From Ceratodon purpureus (taxonomy: Eukaryota; Streptophyta; Bryopsida; Pseudoditrichales; Ditrichaceae): a stretch of 64,000 nucleotides of DNA. Location of the stretch: the NCBI GenBank assembly GCA_014871385.1, contig CM026425.1:14877990-14941989 (forward strand). The letters are read 5' to 3'. The position numbers and the translations under genes are program-made. A model generated the notes under the pieces. It saw only the letters and a list, made by a program, of their open reading frames with translations, searched no databases and was not told where the DNA came from. Positions 1-11,370 of this stretch are shown in pieces. Within the stretch, counting starts at the first letter, position 1. The number at the start of each line of letters is the position of its first letter.

Positions 1-1258
1 CCCTTGGAAGAGTGCTCGGCACCGAGGCATTATGCCCGGTGCTTCACGGATGCTTCAGAAGGACCTAAATGCAATGAAGTAAAAATTAACATTCACCAAA
101 GACAAGGCCCCTTAGAAGAGTGCTCGGCAACGAGGCATAATGCCGGGGGCTTCACGGCTGCCTCAGAGGGAGCTAAATGCATTGAAGTTAAAGCGAACAG
201 TCACCAAAGTGAAGGCCCCTTGGAAGAGTGCTCGGTACCGAGGCATTATGCCGGGGGCTTCCCGGCTGCTTCAGAGGGAGCTAAATGCATTGAAATAAAA
301 GCAAACAGTCACCAAAGTCAAGGCCCCTTGGAAGAGTGCTCGGCACCGAGGCATTATGCCCGGTGCTTCACGGATGCTTCAGAAGGACCTAAATGCAATG
401 AAGTAAAAATTAACATTCACCAAAGACAAGGCCCCTTAGAAGAGTGCTCGGCACCGAGGCATAATGCCGGGGGCTTCACGGCTGCCTCAGAGGGAGCTAA
501 ATGCATTGAAATTAAAGCGAACAGTCACCAAAGTCAAGGCCCCTTGGAAGAGTGCTCGGCACCGAGGCATTATGCCCGGTGCTTCACGGATGCTTCAGAA
601 GGACCTAAATGCAATGAAGTAAAAATTAACATTCACCAAAGACAAGGCCCCTTAGAAGAGTGCTCGGCAGCGAGGCATAATGCCGGGTGCTTCACGGCTG
701 CCTCAGAGGGAGCTAAATGCATTGAAATAAAAATTAACATACAGCAAAGCCAGGGCCTCTAAGAGAAGTGCTCGGCACAGAGGCATAATGCCAGGTGCTT
801 CTCGGCTGCTTCAGAGGGAGCTAAATGCAATGAAGTAAAAATTAACATTCACCAAAGACAAGGCCCCTTAGAAGAGTGCTCGGCACCGAGGCATAATGCG
901 GGGGGCTTCACGGCTGCCTTAGAGGGAGCTAAATGCATTGAAATAAAAATTAACATACAGTAAAGACAAGGCCCCTTAGAAGAGTGCTCGGCACCGAGGC
1001 ATAATGCCGGGGGCTTCACGGCTGCCTCAGAGGGAGCGAAATGCATTGAAATAAAAATTAACATACAGCAAAGCCAGGGCCTCTAAGAGAAGTGCTCGGC
1101 ACAGAGGCATAATGCCAGGTGCTTCTCGGCTGCTTCAGAGGGACCCAAATGCAGTGAAGTAAAAATTAACATTCACCAAAGACAAGGCCCCCTAGAAGAG
1201 TGCTTGGCACCGAGGCATAGTGCCGGGGGCTTCACGGCTGCTTCCGAGGGAGGTAAAT
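1..1258. repeat. 108-bp minisatellite array, intron after exon 13
   Basis: Tandem units of 108 bp, each containing the near-palindrome CTCGGCACCGAGG, then GCATAATGCC and CTTCACGGCTGCTTC. Starts of successive units at about 1, 109 and 217 show the 108-bp period. The array lies past the 3'-most visible exon (ends 1295) of the minus-strand gene, directly after a GTATGC donor, so it is most simply the next intron. Because 108 is a multiple of three, long open frames run through it on both strands; I do not regard these as genes. Confidence 0.85.
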
Positions 1259-1294
1259 GCAATGGGCGATACCACAATGCAGATAATAGCATAC

Positions 1295-2051
1295 CTGTCG
1301 AAGTCGTGCAGTCAAGCACCACGTCTCCAGGGTCGGTCGTGGCCTCGATCAGCATCTGTAAAAGGGGAACGGACTTCTCGCGAGGGCCGCGCCAGGGCCT
1401 TGAGGCGTTCATCAACTGGTTGTCGCGGGAAACGTGATTCTGCAGGACATCATCCCGACCAACATCGTATCCAAGGCGCTCCAGAGCAGGCACCTGGCGA
1501 AAGGTGAACCGGGATTTCCGACCTTCGGACTTGAAGCTCCTCACAGCAAGTAGAATTCCGAACTTCATTGTCTGTCGAACATGTCCAACTTAGAGTAAAA
1601 CCTTCTCGACCGCAAATAACATTGTTGCAATAAGATGAGAAAGTCCATGATCATGTAAAGTACTCTAGGGGTGTGACGCATAGGCTAGGGGAAGAGAACT
1701 TACAGTTAGTGAAGGATTGATGGGAGATGTGAGGTGAAGCTTATTGGTCCCCCACCACTCTTTCCGAACTTCGAACTCAAAAGCATCGCAGTACCCGAAG
1801 ATCTCACCCTTTGTTGAGGCACGAAAGGGGTGGAATACTATGACTGCCCCGTCATCCTGCAAATGGTTGTCGGCAAAATCGAAAATGGGCTGCAAGCAGT
1901 TATCGGTGTCAACATTCCAGGAGGGAATTGATGTGGGAGGATCGGAAATTCCTGGCACCGGAAGTCCCTTAGGAATGTCTGCGATGATGAGATCCACAAA
2001 TGGATGCACCTTCGGCTCGCCTCTGAAGCGCAGGGATCTCCCTTCGGACTG
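1295..2051 (-). CDS. Exons 12-13: permuted N4/N6 DNA-methyltransferase-like domain
   Basis: Exon 12 (2051-1704) carries DLIIADIP in the place of the catalytic D-P-P-Y/W motif IV, followed by an acidic helix and GAVIVFHP, which fits the strand after motif IV. Exon 13 (1571-1295) carries REKSVPLLQMLIEATTDPGD, then VVLD and TTSTG. This resembles the motif X-I segment (P..LL..LI...S.PGD.VLDPF.GSG) that binds S-adenosylmethionine. The order IV then X-I is that of beta-class amino-methyltransferases. Motif IV (D-I-P) and motif I (D-C-T-T-S-T-G) are both degenerate, so activity is uncertain. Exon 13 ends at a GTATGC donor in the middle of motif I; the remainder is off the left edge. A TGA at about 2115 in the same frame upstream is avoided if exon 12 starts at the CTGCAG acceptor at 2052. 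Confidence 0.55.
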
Positions 2052-5000
2052 CTGCAGAATTTCAAGCGATATAATCATCAATACGAAGTCAAAGCTGAGT
2101 CCAGATTCCCGGGTTCAAAACACAATTTCTTCAGAGTACATCGACGTAGCACCCCTTGCCATCATTTCCATGTGCACTGTAATATTATCCAAGAAATAAC
2201 TAATTGCTATTTGAAAGTACCTTAAGCAAGAAGCTCTTGACGTCGAGGTACGCTTGGGTGAAGTTATCAGAGGATCCCGCGAGGACATCCTGTAGTGAGG
2301 AATTGATGATGACCTCGCGGTTGTTGCTCCCCTCCTCATCACCTACGTTAATGTTAGGGACCTGAGTCAGTGCTTCTTCATAAGTAGAGTCCACCGTTCG
2401 TTTTGTGCCCCTCGAGTTTGGAGGTGCCTGTGAGCCCGAATTGCTTATAGGACTTTTTCCAACTTCCCCGCCGGGAGACTTCACTTTCTTCTTCCCTTTC
2501 TTCGAACTCTTCTCCATGGCTTTCTGCTGCTTCTCCTCCTCCCTCTGAAGCGCCTTCTCCTCGGCCTCCTTGACCTTCTGTGCCTTCCTGCGATCCTCCT
2601 CAACCCGGCGCTTTAAGGCCTTCGCCCTCTCGGCCTCGTCTTCGATCCCCAGAAGGTCTTGCATCTCAGCCCCAGATTCTCCTACGGAGTCTCGTGACTT
2701 CCTGAGCTCAACTTCGAATGACGGTGTGAAGGTAGAGAGGCAATCTAAGTACCAAGCACCTGCAATGAGGTGCGCTGTGGTCCAAGTGCGTTGCTGAGCA
2801 GCAGAAAACATACAGCTCGGACTCGAGCGATCTACCCAAGCTTGGAGAAAAATAGGGAGATTTTCCTTCGAGATTGCCCCTTTGGCCAGAAGCTCGTACT
2901 TGAAATACCTGCAAAGCATATGATGAAAAGGGACATCAATCAACGCATATTAAACACAGGAAAAGAATGCATTGAAATTAAAGCAAACAATCACCAATGA
3001 GAAGCCCCCTTAAAATAGTGCTCGGCCCCGAGGCTTAATGCCGAAGGCTTCACGGCTGCTTCAGATGGAGCTTAATGCCTGAAATTAAAAGCAACTACTC
3101 ATCAAAGAGAGGGCCCCTTAGTGAAGTGCTCGGCACCGAGGCATAATGCTAGGTGCTTCATGGCTACTTCAGGTGGCGCTGTATGCATTGAAATTAAAGC
3201 AAACAATCACCAAAGCTAGGGCCCCCTCGGGAAGTGCTCGGCACCGAGGCATAATTGCAGGTGCTTCATGGCTACTTCAGAAGGCGCTAAATGCATTGAA
3301 ATTAAAGCAAACAGTCACCAAAGACAGGGCCCCCTCGGGAAGTGCTCGGCACCGAGGCATAATGCCGGGGGCTTCACGGCTACTTCAAGGGGCGCTAAAT
3401 GCATTGAAATTAAAGCAAACAATCACCAAAGGCAGGGCCCCTTCGGGAAGTGCTCGGCACCAAGGCTTAATGCCGGGGGCTTCACGGCTACTTCAAGGGG
3501 CGCTAAATGCATTGAAATTAAAGCAAACATTCACCAAAGACAAAGCCCCCTCGGGAAGTGCTCGGCACCGAGGCATAATGCCAGGTGCTTCATGGCTACT
3601 TCAGGTGGCGTTATATGCATTGAAATTAAAGCAAACAATCACCAAAGCTAGGGTCCCTTCGGGAAGTGCTCGGCACCAAGGCATAATGCGGGGGGCTTCA
3701 CGGCTGCTTCAGAGGGAGCTAAATGCTTTGAAATTAAAGCAAACATTCACCAAAGTGAAGGCCCCTTGGAAGAGTGCTCGGCACCGAGGCATTATTTCGG
3801 GGGCGTCACGGCTGCTTCAGAGGGAGCTAAATGCTTTGAAATTAAAGCAAACAGTCACCAAAGACAAAGCCCCCTCGGGAAGTGCTCGGCACCGAGGCAT
3901 AATGCCATGTGCTTCATGGCTACTTCAGGTGGCGTTATATGCATTGAAATTAAAGCAAACAATCACCAAAGCTAGGGTCCCTTCGGGAAGTGCTCGGCAC
4001 CAAGGCATAATGCGGGGGGCTTCACGGCTGCTTCAGAGGGAGCTAAATGCTTTGAAATTAAAGCAAACATTCACCAAAGTGAAGGCCCCTTGGAAGAGTG
4101 CTCGGCACCGAGGCATTATTTCGGGGGCGTCACGGCTGCTTCAGAGGGAGCTAAATGCTTTGAAATTAAAGCAAACAGTCACCAAAGACAGGGCCCCTTC
4201 GGGAAGTGCTCGGCACCAAGGCATAATGCCGGGGGCTTCATGGCTGCTTCAGGTGGCGCGAAAAGCATTGTAATTAAAGCAAACATCACCAAAGACAGGG
4301 CCTCTTGCAGGAGTGCTCGACACTGAGGCATATCGCCAGGTGCCTCACGGCTCCTTCAGAGGGCTACAAACGCATTGAAATAAAAGCATAAAAAGGCATG
4401 AGTAGAGGCCCTGAAGTTGAGTGCTTGGCACCGAGGCATTATGCCAGATGCTTCATTGCTGCTTCAGAGGCCGCTGCAAGCGTCGAAACCAACCGTGGAC
4501 AGAAGCAAAAGACATACCTGAAAAGGACTCTTCGAACCACTAAGTCGGACCCCTTGTATTCCTTGAAGTCGTTTGTCTTGGTGAAAGCGTCAGTCCCTTT
4601 GAAATACGACAAGAAGGCATGGTCAAACAGTTTCATTCTACAATCCTCCACATACGATTCCAAATTCATGGGCTCTGTTGGCACGTTCATGTTCATTGGA
4701 ATTCGGTCCGACCGGAGTATATCGTCCAGAGAGGCGGATGCTTCCCCACTCAGCTGAAAGCCGAAACAGGCATGCGTTATATGCTGGAGTAGGAAATAGC
4801 AAAGAATAACTGAAAATCTGAAATTCAGGTTAGCTTAAGGTAGATTACAGAGGAATGACTCACCGCAGCCCAGTAGCACGCCCTTGCCAGCCAGTGGGTT
4901 AGCCTTTGCTCGTTGCATGGTTTAGGTGGTAGGCATCGGGCCTCTCTTGTGGCTACGGAGGAGTTGAATAATTCGAGCCATCTTATTTTCGCGGCTGGAG

Positions 5001-8000
5001 ATGCCTTCGCCGTTGCTATGAGTTGAAGCTTCTCAAGGTTCAACTCGACGCCCGTCGTGCCGCTCAGCGAGTAGTGCCGCTCAATCTGTCCCGACAGCAA
5101 TATCAGTATAGCATAATTAGGATAGTTCTAAACGCGGAGATTGGTATACTATCAGCAGAGGCGATTTGAAGGAAGTGTAACGATACCTCTTTCAGAAATC
5201 CCGGTGTCAGCTCCGGGTTAGCCACTGCAACTAACTTGTTCATTTTCTTCATGAGGTTGTCCGTCTTCTTTGCTGCAGCGAGCTTCATAGCAGCAGCTTT
5301 ATCCTTCTCAGCAACATCGCCTTCGGCATTCTCCAGGTAAGCACGAAGCCCCTCGTCTGCTGCTCTGCTGATCTCGTGCTGTACAACCCCAGCAACGTAA
5401 TTAATAACCATTCCTGGCAAAATGCTGGGGGCTTCACGGCTGCCATAGGAGGCGCTAAATGCATTGACATGAAACCAAACATTGACCAAAGACAGGGCCC
5501 CTCAGAAGAGTACTCGGCACCGAGGCATCATGCCGGGGGCTTCAAGGGTGCTTCAGAGGGACCTAAGTGCATTGAAACCAAAGCAAGCATTCACCAAAGA
5601 CAAGGCCCCTTATTGAAGTGCTCGGCACCGAGGCATAATGCCGGGGGCTTCACCGCTGCTTCAAGGGGCGCTAAATGCATTCAAATTAAAGCAGACAACT
5701 ACCGAAGCCAAGGCCCCTGAAAAGAGAGCTCGGCCCCGAGGCATAATGCATGGGCCTTCACAGTTGCTTTAGAAGGAGCCAAATGCATTCACATAAAACC
5801 AAGCATTCACCAAAGACAGGGCCCCTCAGAAGAGTGCTCGGCACCGAGGCATCATGCCGGGGGCTTCACGGCTGCTTCGAGGATCGCTAAATGCATTGAA
5901 ATTAAAGCAAGCATTCACCAAAGACAGGGCCGCTTAGTGAAGTGCTCGGCACCGAGGCATAATGCCGGGGGCTTCACCGCTGCTTCAAGGGGCGCTAAAT
6001 GCATTCAAATTAAAGCAGACAACTACCGAAGCCAAGGCCCCTGAAAAGAGAGCTCGGCCCCGAGGCATAATGCATGGGCCTTCACTGTTGCTTTAGAAGG
6101 AGCCAAATGCATTCACATAAAACCAAGCATTCACCAAAGACAGGGCCCCTCAGAAGAGTGCTCGGCACCGAGGCATCATGCCGGGGGCTTCACGGCTGCT
6201 TCGAGGATCGCTAAATGCATTGAAATTAAAGCAAGCATTCACCAAAGACAGGGCCGCTTAGTGAAGTGCTCGGCAACGAGGCATAATGCCGGGGGCTTCA
6301 CGGCTGCTTCATGGGGCGCTAAATGCATTGATATTTAAGCACAAATTCACCACATGCTTCGCCCCTCAGAAGAGTGCTCGGCACCGAGGCATAATACCAG
6401 GGGCTTCACGGCTGCTTCAGAGGGAGCTTATAGCATGGAAATAAATTCAAACATTCACCAAAGACAGGGCCCATGGAAGACAGCTCGGCACCGAGGCATT
6501 ACCCCAAGTGCTTCACGAAGTTCCACGAAGTTCCATCCTCGGCCAGCAGTTACAGTCTTCAGGTAGGACGTACATAACGATCGATAATTAGAACAAGGAT
6601 AGAGATGTTGTTAATCATGGTTTACCTGGTAGATAAAACTAGTGAATACATTAAGAGGTAATGTGTACCAAGTTCCGTGCTTAGTTTTCTTGCATCTATT
6701 CACATCCGAGGGGGACAGCAATTCCTTGAACTGCTCGAAAGGCATAAGGCCGTACTTCTGAACTCTGAAAAGTGTGTGGACGTCATTTGTCTTTACATGA
6801 CTGTCCTCCGTATGCCTGCCACAAGTGTATGGGATTCAGGAAGTACCAAAATGAAACACAAAAGGTATGTAATAATCAAAAAATGAACACAGTCAAGGCT
6901 GTAGGTCACGTACTTGTTGATGTTGTGCATGACCTGCATGACTAACCCAATTTTCCCCTTGGTATCAAGAAGGATTGAATCCACGAGGTAATGCCAGGAA
7001 TCATCGGTCTTGTGAAGGCGCTCAATATGGTTCATCCACGCTTGACATCGATGATTACCGTCACACACAAAAAACATCAGATCGACCAATTCTCCAAGCT
7101 CAGGGATAGAGAGTAGAAAATCGTTGAACTCTTCGTTCTTCTTGTTCCAGATAGGGCCCCATCTCGCCCTATCAACATCAGACACTTCCCTTGTCCTACC
7201 ACCCTCATCTGTGGTTGACACATAAAACACAGAGGCCCCCTCCCGGTACCCATGCGAAAATTCCTCCTCCAGTTTGGAGAGGTCGCACTGCATCATTGGG
7301 CGCACAATAGGCATTGCCTGCATTCTACACAAGGGAATGTCGAATCGTGATAAACTGTACGGCTTCACTCTCAAACTCGAAATAGTGGCCACTGAGTTCA
7401 GTTTCTGCCGACATCGAATTTCATCTAAATCACCAACAAAGGCATCATCGTCATCAACATCGTCATCGTCATTTTCGTCTATGCCAGGCGTGTCCTCTTC
7501 ATACTCCGCAGAAACGGCTCCAGGGCCGACCTGCAAACATGTCATCATGTTCGAAATCAATGAAATGATTTCAGCATAGAGAAAGCCCCTTGAAAGAGTA
7601 AGGCAAATGCGGCAGTATGCCTGGTGCTTCACGGCTGCTTCAGAAGGCGCTGATGCATTGAAACTAAACCACAAATCCACCCAAGTCAAGGCCGCTTGGA
7701 AGAGTGCTCGGCACCGAGGCATTATGCCGGGGGCTTCACGGCTGCTTCAGAGGGAGCTAAATGCTTTGAAATCAAAGCAAACAGTCACCAAAGTCAAGGC
7801 CCCTTTGAAGGGTGCTCGGCACCGAGGCATTATGCCGGGGGCTTCACGGCTGCTTCAGAGGGAGCTAAATGCTTTGAAATCAAAGCAAACAGTCACCAAA
7901 GTCAAGGCCCCTTTGAAGGGTGCTCGGCACCGAGGCATTATGCCGGGGGCTTCACGGCTGCTTCAGAGGGAACTAAATGCATTGACATAGAAGCAAACAA

Positions 8001-11000
8001 GCACCAAAGCTAGGGCCTCTACGAGAAGTGCTCGGCACCGAGGCATAATGCCGGGGACGTCATAGCTGCCTGAGAAGGAGCTAAATGCATTGAAATAAAC
8101 CAATCATTCATCAAAGACAGGGCCTCTAAGAGAAGTGCTCGGCACCGAGGCATAATGCCCGGGCCTTCATGGCAGCTTCAGATGGAGCCAAATGCATTGA
8201 CATAAAACCAAACATTGACCAAAGACAGGGCCCCTTAGGAGAGTACTCGGCACCGAGGCATACTGCCGGGGGCTTCACGGCTGCTTCAAGGGGCGCTAAA
8301 TGCATGAAATTAAAAGAAATAATTCACCACGAACAGGGCCCCTTAGAGAAGTGCTCGGCTCCGAGGCATAATGCGGGGGGCTTCACGGCTGCTTCAGAGG
8401 GAGGCAAATGCATTGACATAAAAGCAAACAAGCACCAAAGCTAGGGCCTCTACGAGAAGTGCTCGGCACCGAGGCATTATGCCTGGTGCTTCACGGCTGC
8501 TTCAGAGGGAGCTTACTGCTTTGAAATTAAAGCAAACACTCACCAAAGTAAAGGCCCCTTGGAAGAGTGCTCGGCACCGAGGCATTATGCCGGGGGCTTC
8601 ACGGCTGCTTCAGAGGGAGCTAAATGCATTGAAATAAAGGAAAACAGTCACCAAAGTCAAGACCCCTTGGAAGAGTGCTCGGCTCCGAGGCATTATGCCG
8701 GGTGCTTCACGGCTGCTTCAGAGGGAGGCAAATGCATTGAAATAAACCAATCATTCATCAAAGACAGGGCCTCTAAGAGAAGTGCTCGGCACCGAGGCAT
8801 TATGCCGGGGGCTTCACGGCTGCTTCAGAGGGAGGCAAATGCATTGAAATAAACCAATCATTCATCAAAGACAGGGCCTCTAAGAGAAGTGCTCGGCACC
8901 GAGGCATTATGCCGGGGGCTTCACGGCTGCTTCAGAGGGAGCTAAATGCATTAAAATCAAAGCAAGCATTCACGAAAGACATGGCCCTTACGAGAGTACT
9001 CGGCACCGAGGCATACTGCCGGGGGCTTCACGGCTGCTTCAAGGGGCGCTCAATGCATGAAATTAAAAGAGATTATTTACCAAGAACAGGGCCCCTCAGA
9101 GAAGTGCTCGGCTCCGAGGCATAATGCGGGGGGCTTCACGGCTGCTTCAGAGGGAGGCAAATGCATTGACATAAAAGCAAACAAGCACCAAAGCTAGGGC
9201 CTCTACGAGAAGTGCTCGGCACCGAGGCATTATGCCTGGTGCTTCACGGCTGCTTCAGAGGGAGCTTACTGCTTTGAAATTAAAGCAAACACTCACCAAA
9301 GTAAAGGCCCCTTGGAAGAGTGCTCGGCACCGAGGCATTATGCCGGGGGCTTCACGGCTGCTTCAGAGGGAGCTAAATGCATTGAAATAAAGGAAAACAG
9401 TCACCAAAGTCAAGACCCCTTGGAGGAGTGCTCGGCTCCGAGGCATTATGCCGGGTGCTTCACGGCTGCTTCAGAGGGAGGCAAATGCATTGAAATAAAC
9501 CAATCATTCATCAAAGACAGGGCCTCTAAGAGAAGTGCTCGGCACCGAGGCATTATGCCGAGGGCTTCACGGCTGCTTCAGAGGGAGGCAAATGCATTGA
9601 AATAAACCAATCATTCATCAAAGACAGGGCCTCTAAGAGAAGTGCTCGGCACCGAGGCATTATGCCGGGGGCTTCACGGCTGCTTCAGAGGGAGCTAAAT
9701 GCATTAAAATCAAAGCAAGCATTCACGAAAGACATGGCCCTTACGAGAGTACTCGGCACCGAGGCATACTGCCGGGGGCTTCACGGCTGCTTCAAGGGGC
9801 GCTAAATGCATGAAATTAAAAGAAATTATTCACCAAGAACAGGGCCCCTTAGAGAAGTGCTCGGCTCCGAGGCATAATGCGGGGGGCTTCACGGCTGCTC
9901 AGAGGGAGGCAAATGCATTGACATAAAACCTAACATTGACCACAGACAGGGCCCCTTAGTAGAGTGCTGGGCACCGAGGCAAAATGCCGGGGGCTTCACG
10001 GCTGCTTCAGAGGGAGCTTAATGCATTGATTTTAAAGCAAACATTGACCAAAGACAGGGCCCTTCCTGAACTGATCGGCAGTGGAGTAGGAGCATGTGGA
10101 ATAGGAGCATGAGAACCCAACAACATTTCCTCCAGCAAGAGTGCTCTACGAAGGTCGCAAACCTGATTGTTTGTGGGTGTCGCCAGCGTATCATCCTCTC
10201 CTCCTCCCATGATGAATTGACCTACGCTCCCACCGTTGTTGCTTTGCGATCCTGTGTGCTCCTGGGACATGGAGAAGAGGCACTCTACGATTATCCTTAA
10301 AAAATAAAACTGCCCCTTAGATCTCATACTAAGAACTTGAAACTTCTGATTAAACTTAAACGATTACCATCGACAGTACAAGAAACACGCTCTACTACAG
10401 CAAGCAACTGTCGCGAAGGCAATGTGAAGAAGTTGGCACCTGGACACCTTTGGTGGGCTTCGGCTTTACTGGGGCTCGCGTAGTCCTGTCCACTGACTCA
10501 CTCTCCATACTGTCTTCCTCTTCGATCTGCTCCTGAAGCTACAAAGAGTACGAAGTGATTAATCGGCTTCTGCACAGAACCGGGAAGGAACCACATTCTC
10601 AACGACTCGAGACTCAGAAACAGTAGAGAATCTCTCGAAGCATCCGATCCAGCGTGCATGCGCTCCCTCTCGCTTACCCTAAGCCCCTCCGTCCTTATTG
10701 CTGCAGACTGTGACGCCCCGGCAAGGTAATGCAACGTTGAGCCTCCTAAATCGGACCATGAATGCGGTAGAACCTAATAACGGTTTTCACAGCATCCCTG
10801 ATTGCAACCTCTCTGAACGTAATTAATATAACGAGAACGCCCAGTAATGACTGGCTTCGGTTAAAGCATCGCTAAGGCTGTATACATCTTCAATAAGTTG
10901 TCATAATAGGGCTTTATGTCCCCGGGAAACCTCCCTTCCTAAGCCCTGAAATTTTAAACTACAGCCAAGTCGATGACTCTGCACTGGGAAATGATTAAGT

Positions 11001-11370
11001 ATCTCATACTCATGAGGACAGTGATTTTAACCATCTACCAGTGAAGTAAGTTGACAAGCGATAGAATGAATCCCTATGCATTTGAGCATACCTTAACGCA
11101 AGGATTCTGGATTGGCGTTCCGTCGTCGTCCACGTAGTTTAGAGTCCGCGGTGAGACATCGTCTCGTCCAATTGAAGCAGCACCCCGTCTAGGTTGTCCT
11201 CCGGCAGCCTGACTAGAATTCCCTCCCTTCTTCCCCATTGCTGAACGCAAATTGTACTTAGTTTCACTCGCCCCTCTCACTGCAAACCTCTTCTTCCTCC
11301 GAAGACGCCTCTGTTTCTCTACAGACCTGGAAAACTCTGCCTGCGCCTTCGAAGCTGACCGAGTGATCAT
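1295..11370 (-). CDS. 13-exon ParB-like / DNA-methyltransferase-like gene of a MULE element (3' end outside window)
   Basis: I model exons 11370-11092, 10707-10678, 10538-10440, 10261-10163, 7530-6914, 6764-6626, 6556-6503, 5378-5187, 5085-4864, 4753-4518, 2908-2221, 2051-1704 and 1571-1295. Each is bounded by AG and GT. Phases agree across all junctions and no stop interrupts the 3,280 nt (1,093 codons). Predicted order: basic N-terminus, acidic stretch, ParB-like domain with DGNHR near residues 326-330, charged coiled coil near 740-800, then methylase-like motif IV-like DLIIADIP near 905-912 and X/I-like PGDVVLD near 1082-1088. The first four exons recur in the inverted copy at 47110-48288 with identical lengths except exon 2. 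Start ATG 11370 is conserved in both copies. The last exon(s) lie left of the window. Exons 2 and 7 and the acceptor of exon 12 are the weakest calls. Function is inferred: binding and possibly modifying DNA for the transposon. Confidence 0.6.
2221..2908 (-). CDS. Exon 11: charged coiled-coil linker exon
   Basis: The acceptor is GCTTTGCAG and the donor AAG/GTACTT. The first third is globular (aromatic residues, FLQAWVDRSSP). The middle is a long Glu/Lys/Arg-rich helix rich in heptad-like spacing (ERAKALKRRVEEDRRKAQK), followed by a Lys-rich patch KKGKKKVK that could serve as a nuclear localisation signal. The end is Ser/Asn-rich and probably disordered. It joins exon 10 through a split Arg codon. 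I know no named family for the globular part. Confidence 0.6.
2966..4480. repeat. 108-bp minisatellite array in intron 10
   Basis: About fourteen tandem 108-bp units of the same family as the other introns. A three-unit higher-order period is visible: the segment starting GGTCCCTTCGGGAAGTGC at about 3651 recurs at about 3975 (324 bp apart). The array lies between exon 10 (ends 4518) and exon 11 (starts 2908). Open frames up to 375 codons run through it on the plus strand and look like an artefact of the period. Confidence 0.85.
4518..5378 (-). CDS. Exons 8-10 of the methyltransferase-type gene
   Basis: Exon 8 (5378-5187) follows TTGTACAG and ends before GTATCG; it encodes an Ala/Lys-rich helical stretch. 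Exon 9 (5085-4864) follows GGGACAG and ends before GTGAGT. Exon 10 (4753-4518) follows GGCTTTCAG and ends before GTATGT. Exons 8 and 9 are whole numbers of codons (64 and 74), and exon 10 ends in phase 2, matching exon 11. The three exons are separated by about 100 bp of unique sequence, unlike the repeat-filled introns elsewhere. I recognise no domain in them. Confidence 0.55.
5415..6500. repeat. 108-bp minisatellite array in intron 7
   Basis: About ten 108-bp units. A three-unit higher-order repeat is clear: the variant TTCAAATTAAAGCAGACAAC at about 5679 recurs at about 6003, 324 bp later, with the flanking variants in the same order. The right edge of the array overlaps the proposed donor of exon 7 (GG/GTAATGCC), so the splice site may have been supplied by the repeat itself. 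Confidence 0.8.
6503..7530 (-). CDS. Exons 5-7: ParB-like domain
   Basis: Exon 5 (7530-6914) follows TGTTTGCAG. It opens with an Asp/Glu-rich tract, then the pattern FDIPLCRM, a helix with a Gly turn (LEEEFSHGY), a strand VFYVS, and later MFFVCDGNHRCQAW. A hydrophobic strand running into D-G-N-H-R-x-x-A is the signature of the ParB/sulfiredoxin fold (phosphate-binding GxHR loop). A spacer of about 50 residues (through WGPIWNKKNEEF) precedes it, longer than in typical ParB domains. Exon 6 (6764-6626) encodes KYGLMPFEQFKELLSP. Exon 7 (6556-6503) is an 18-codon exon with weak splice context. In phages and bacteria ParB-like domains are often found with DNA methylases; here both lie in one predicted protein. 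The domain call is by eye and needs a profile search. Confidence 0.5.
7600..10070. repeat. 108-bp minisatellite array in intron 4
   Basis: The largest array, about 23 units. Besides the 108-bp period, a block of about 753 bp (seven units, one slightly short) starting near 8349 is repeated near 9102 with only a few changes, showing recent segmental duplication inside the array. The array fills the intron between exon 4 (ends 10163) and exon 5 (starts 7530). Confidence 0.85.
10163..11370 (-). CDS. Exons 1-4: N-terminal region conserved in both element copies
   Basis: Exon 1 (11370-11092, 93 codons) starts MITRSASKAQAE and is Arg/Lys-rich (RRLRRKKR), ending before GTATGC. Exon 2 (10707-10678) is a 10-codon exon. 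Exon 3 (10538-10440) and exon 4 (10261-10163) are 33 codons each. The inverted copy has the same exons 1, 3 and 4 with equal lengths and good amino-acid similarity while the introns differ, which supports coding. Exon 1 resembles a DNA-binding or nuclear-localising tail but matches no domain I know. The introns here are unique sequence; intron 1 is about 385 bp. Confidence 0.6.

Noticed and set aside
2115..2342. Separate small minus-strand ORF between exons 11 and 12
   Set aside because: It lies across the proposed intron 11, ends at a TGA just before exon 12 and has no start or splice context of its own.
4..4273. Long plus-strand ORFs (252, 375 and more codons) of 36-residue repeats
   Set aside because: They run through 108-bp minisatellite units, appear in several frames and strands at once, and lie in introns of the minus-strand gene. 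The open frames follow from the period being a multiple of three.
1..10070. CRISPR-like array
   Set aside because: There are no short identical repeats with unique spacers: the whole 108-bp unit is repeated and diverged.
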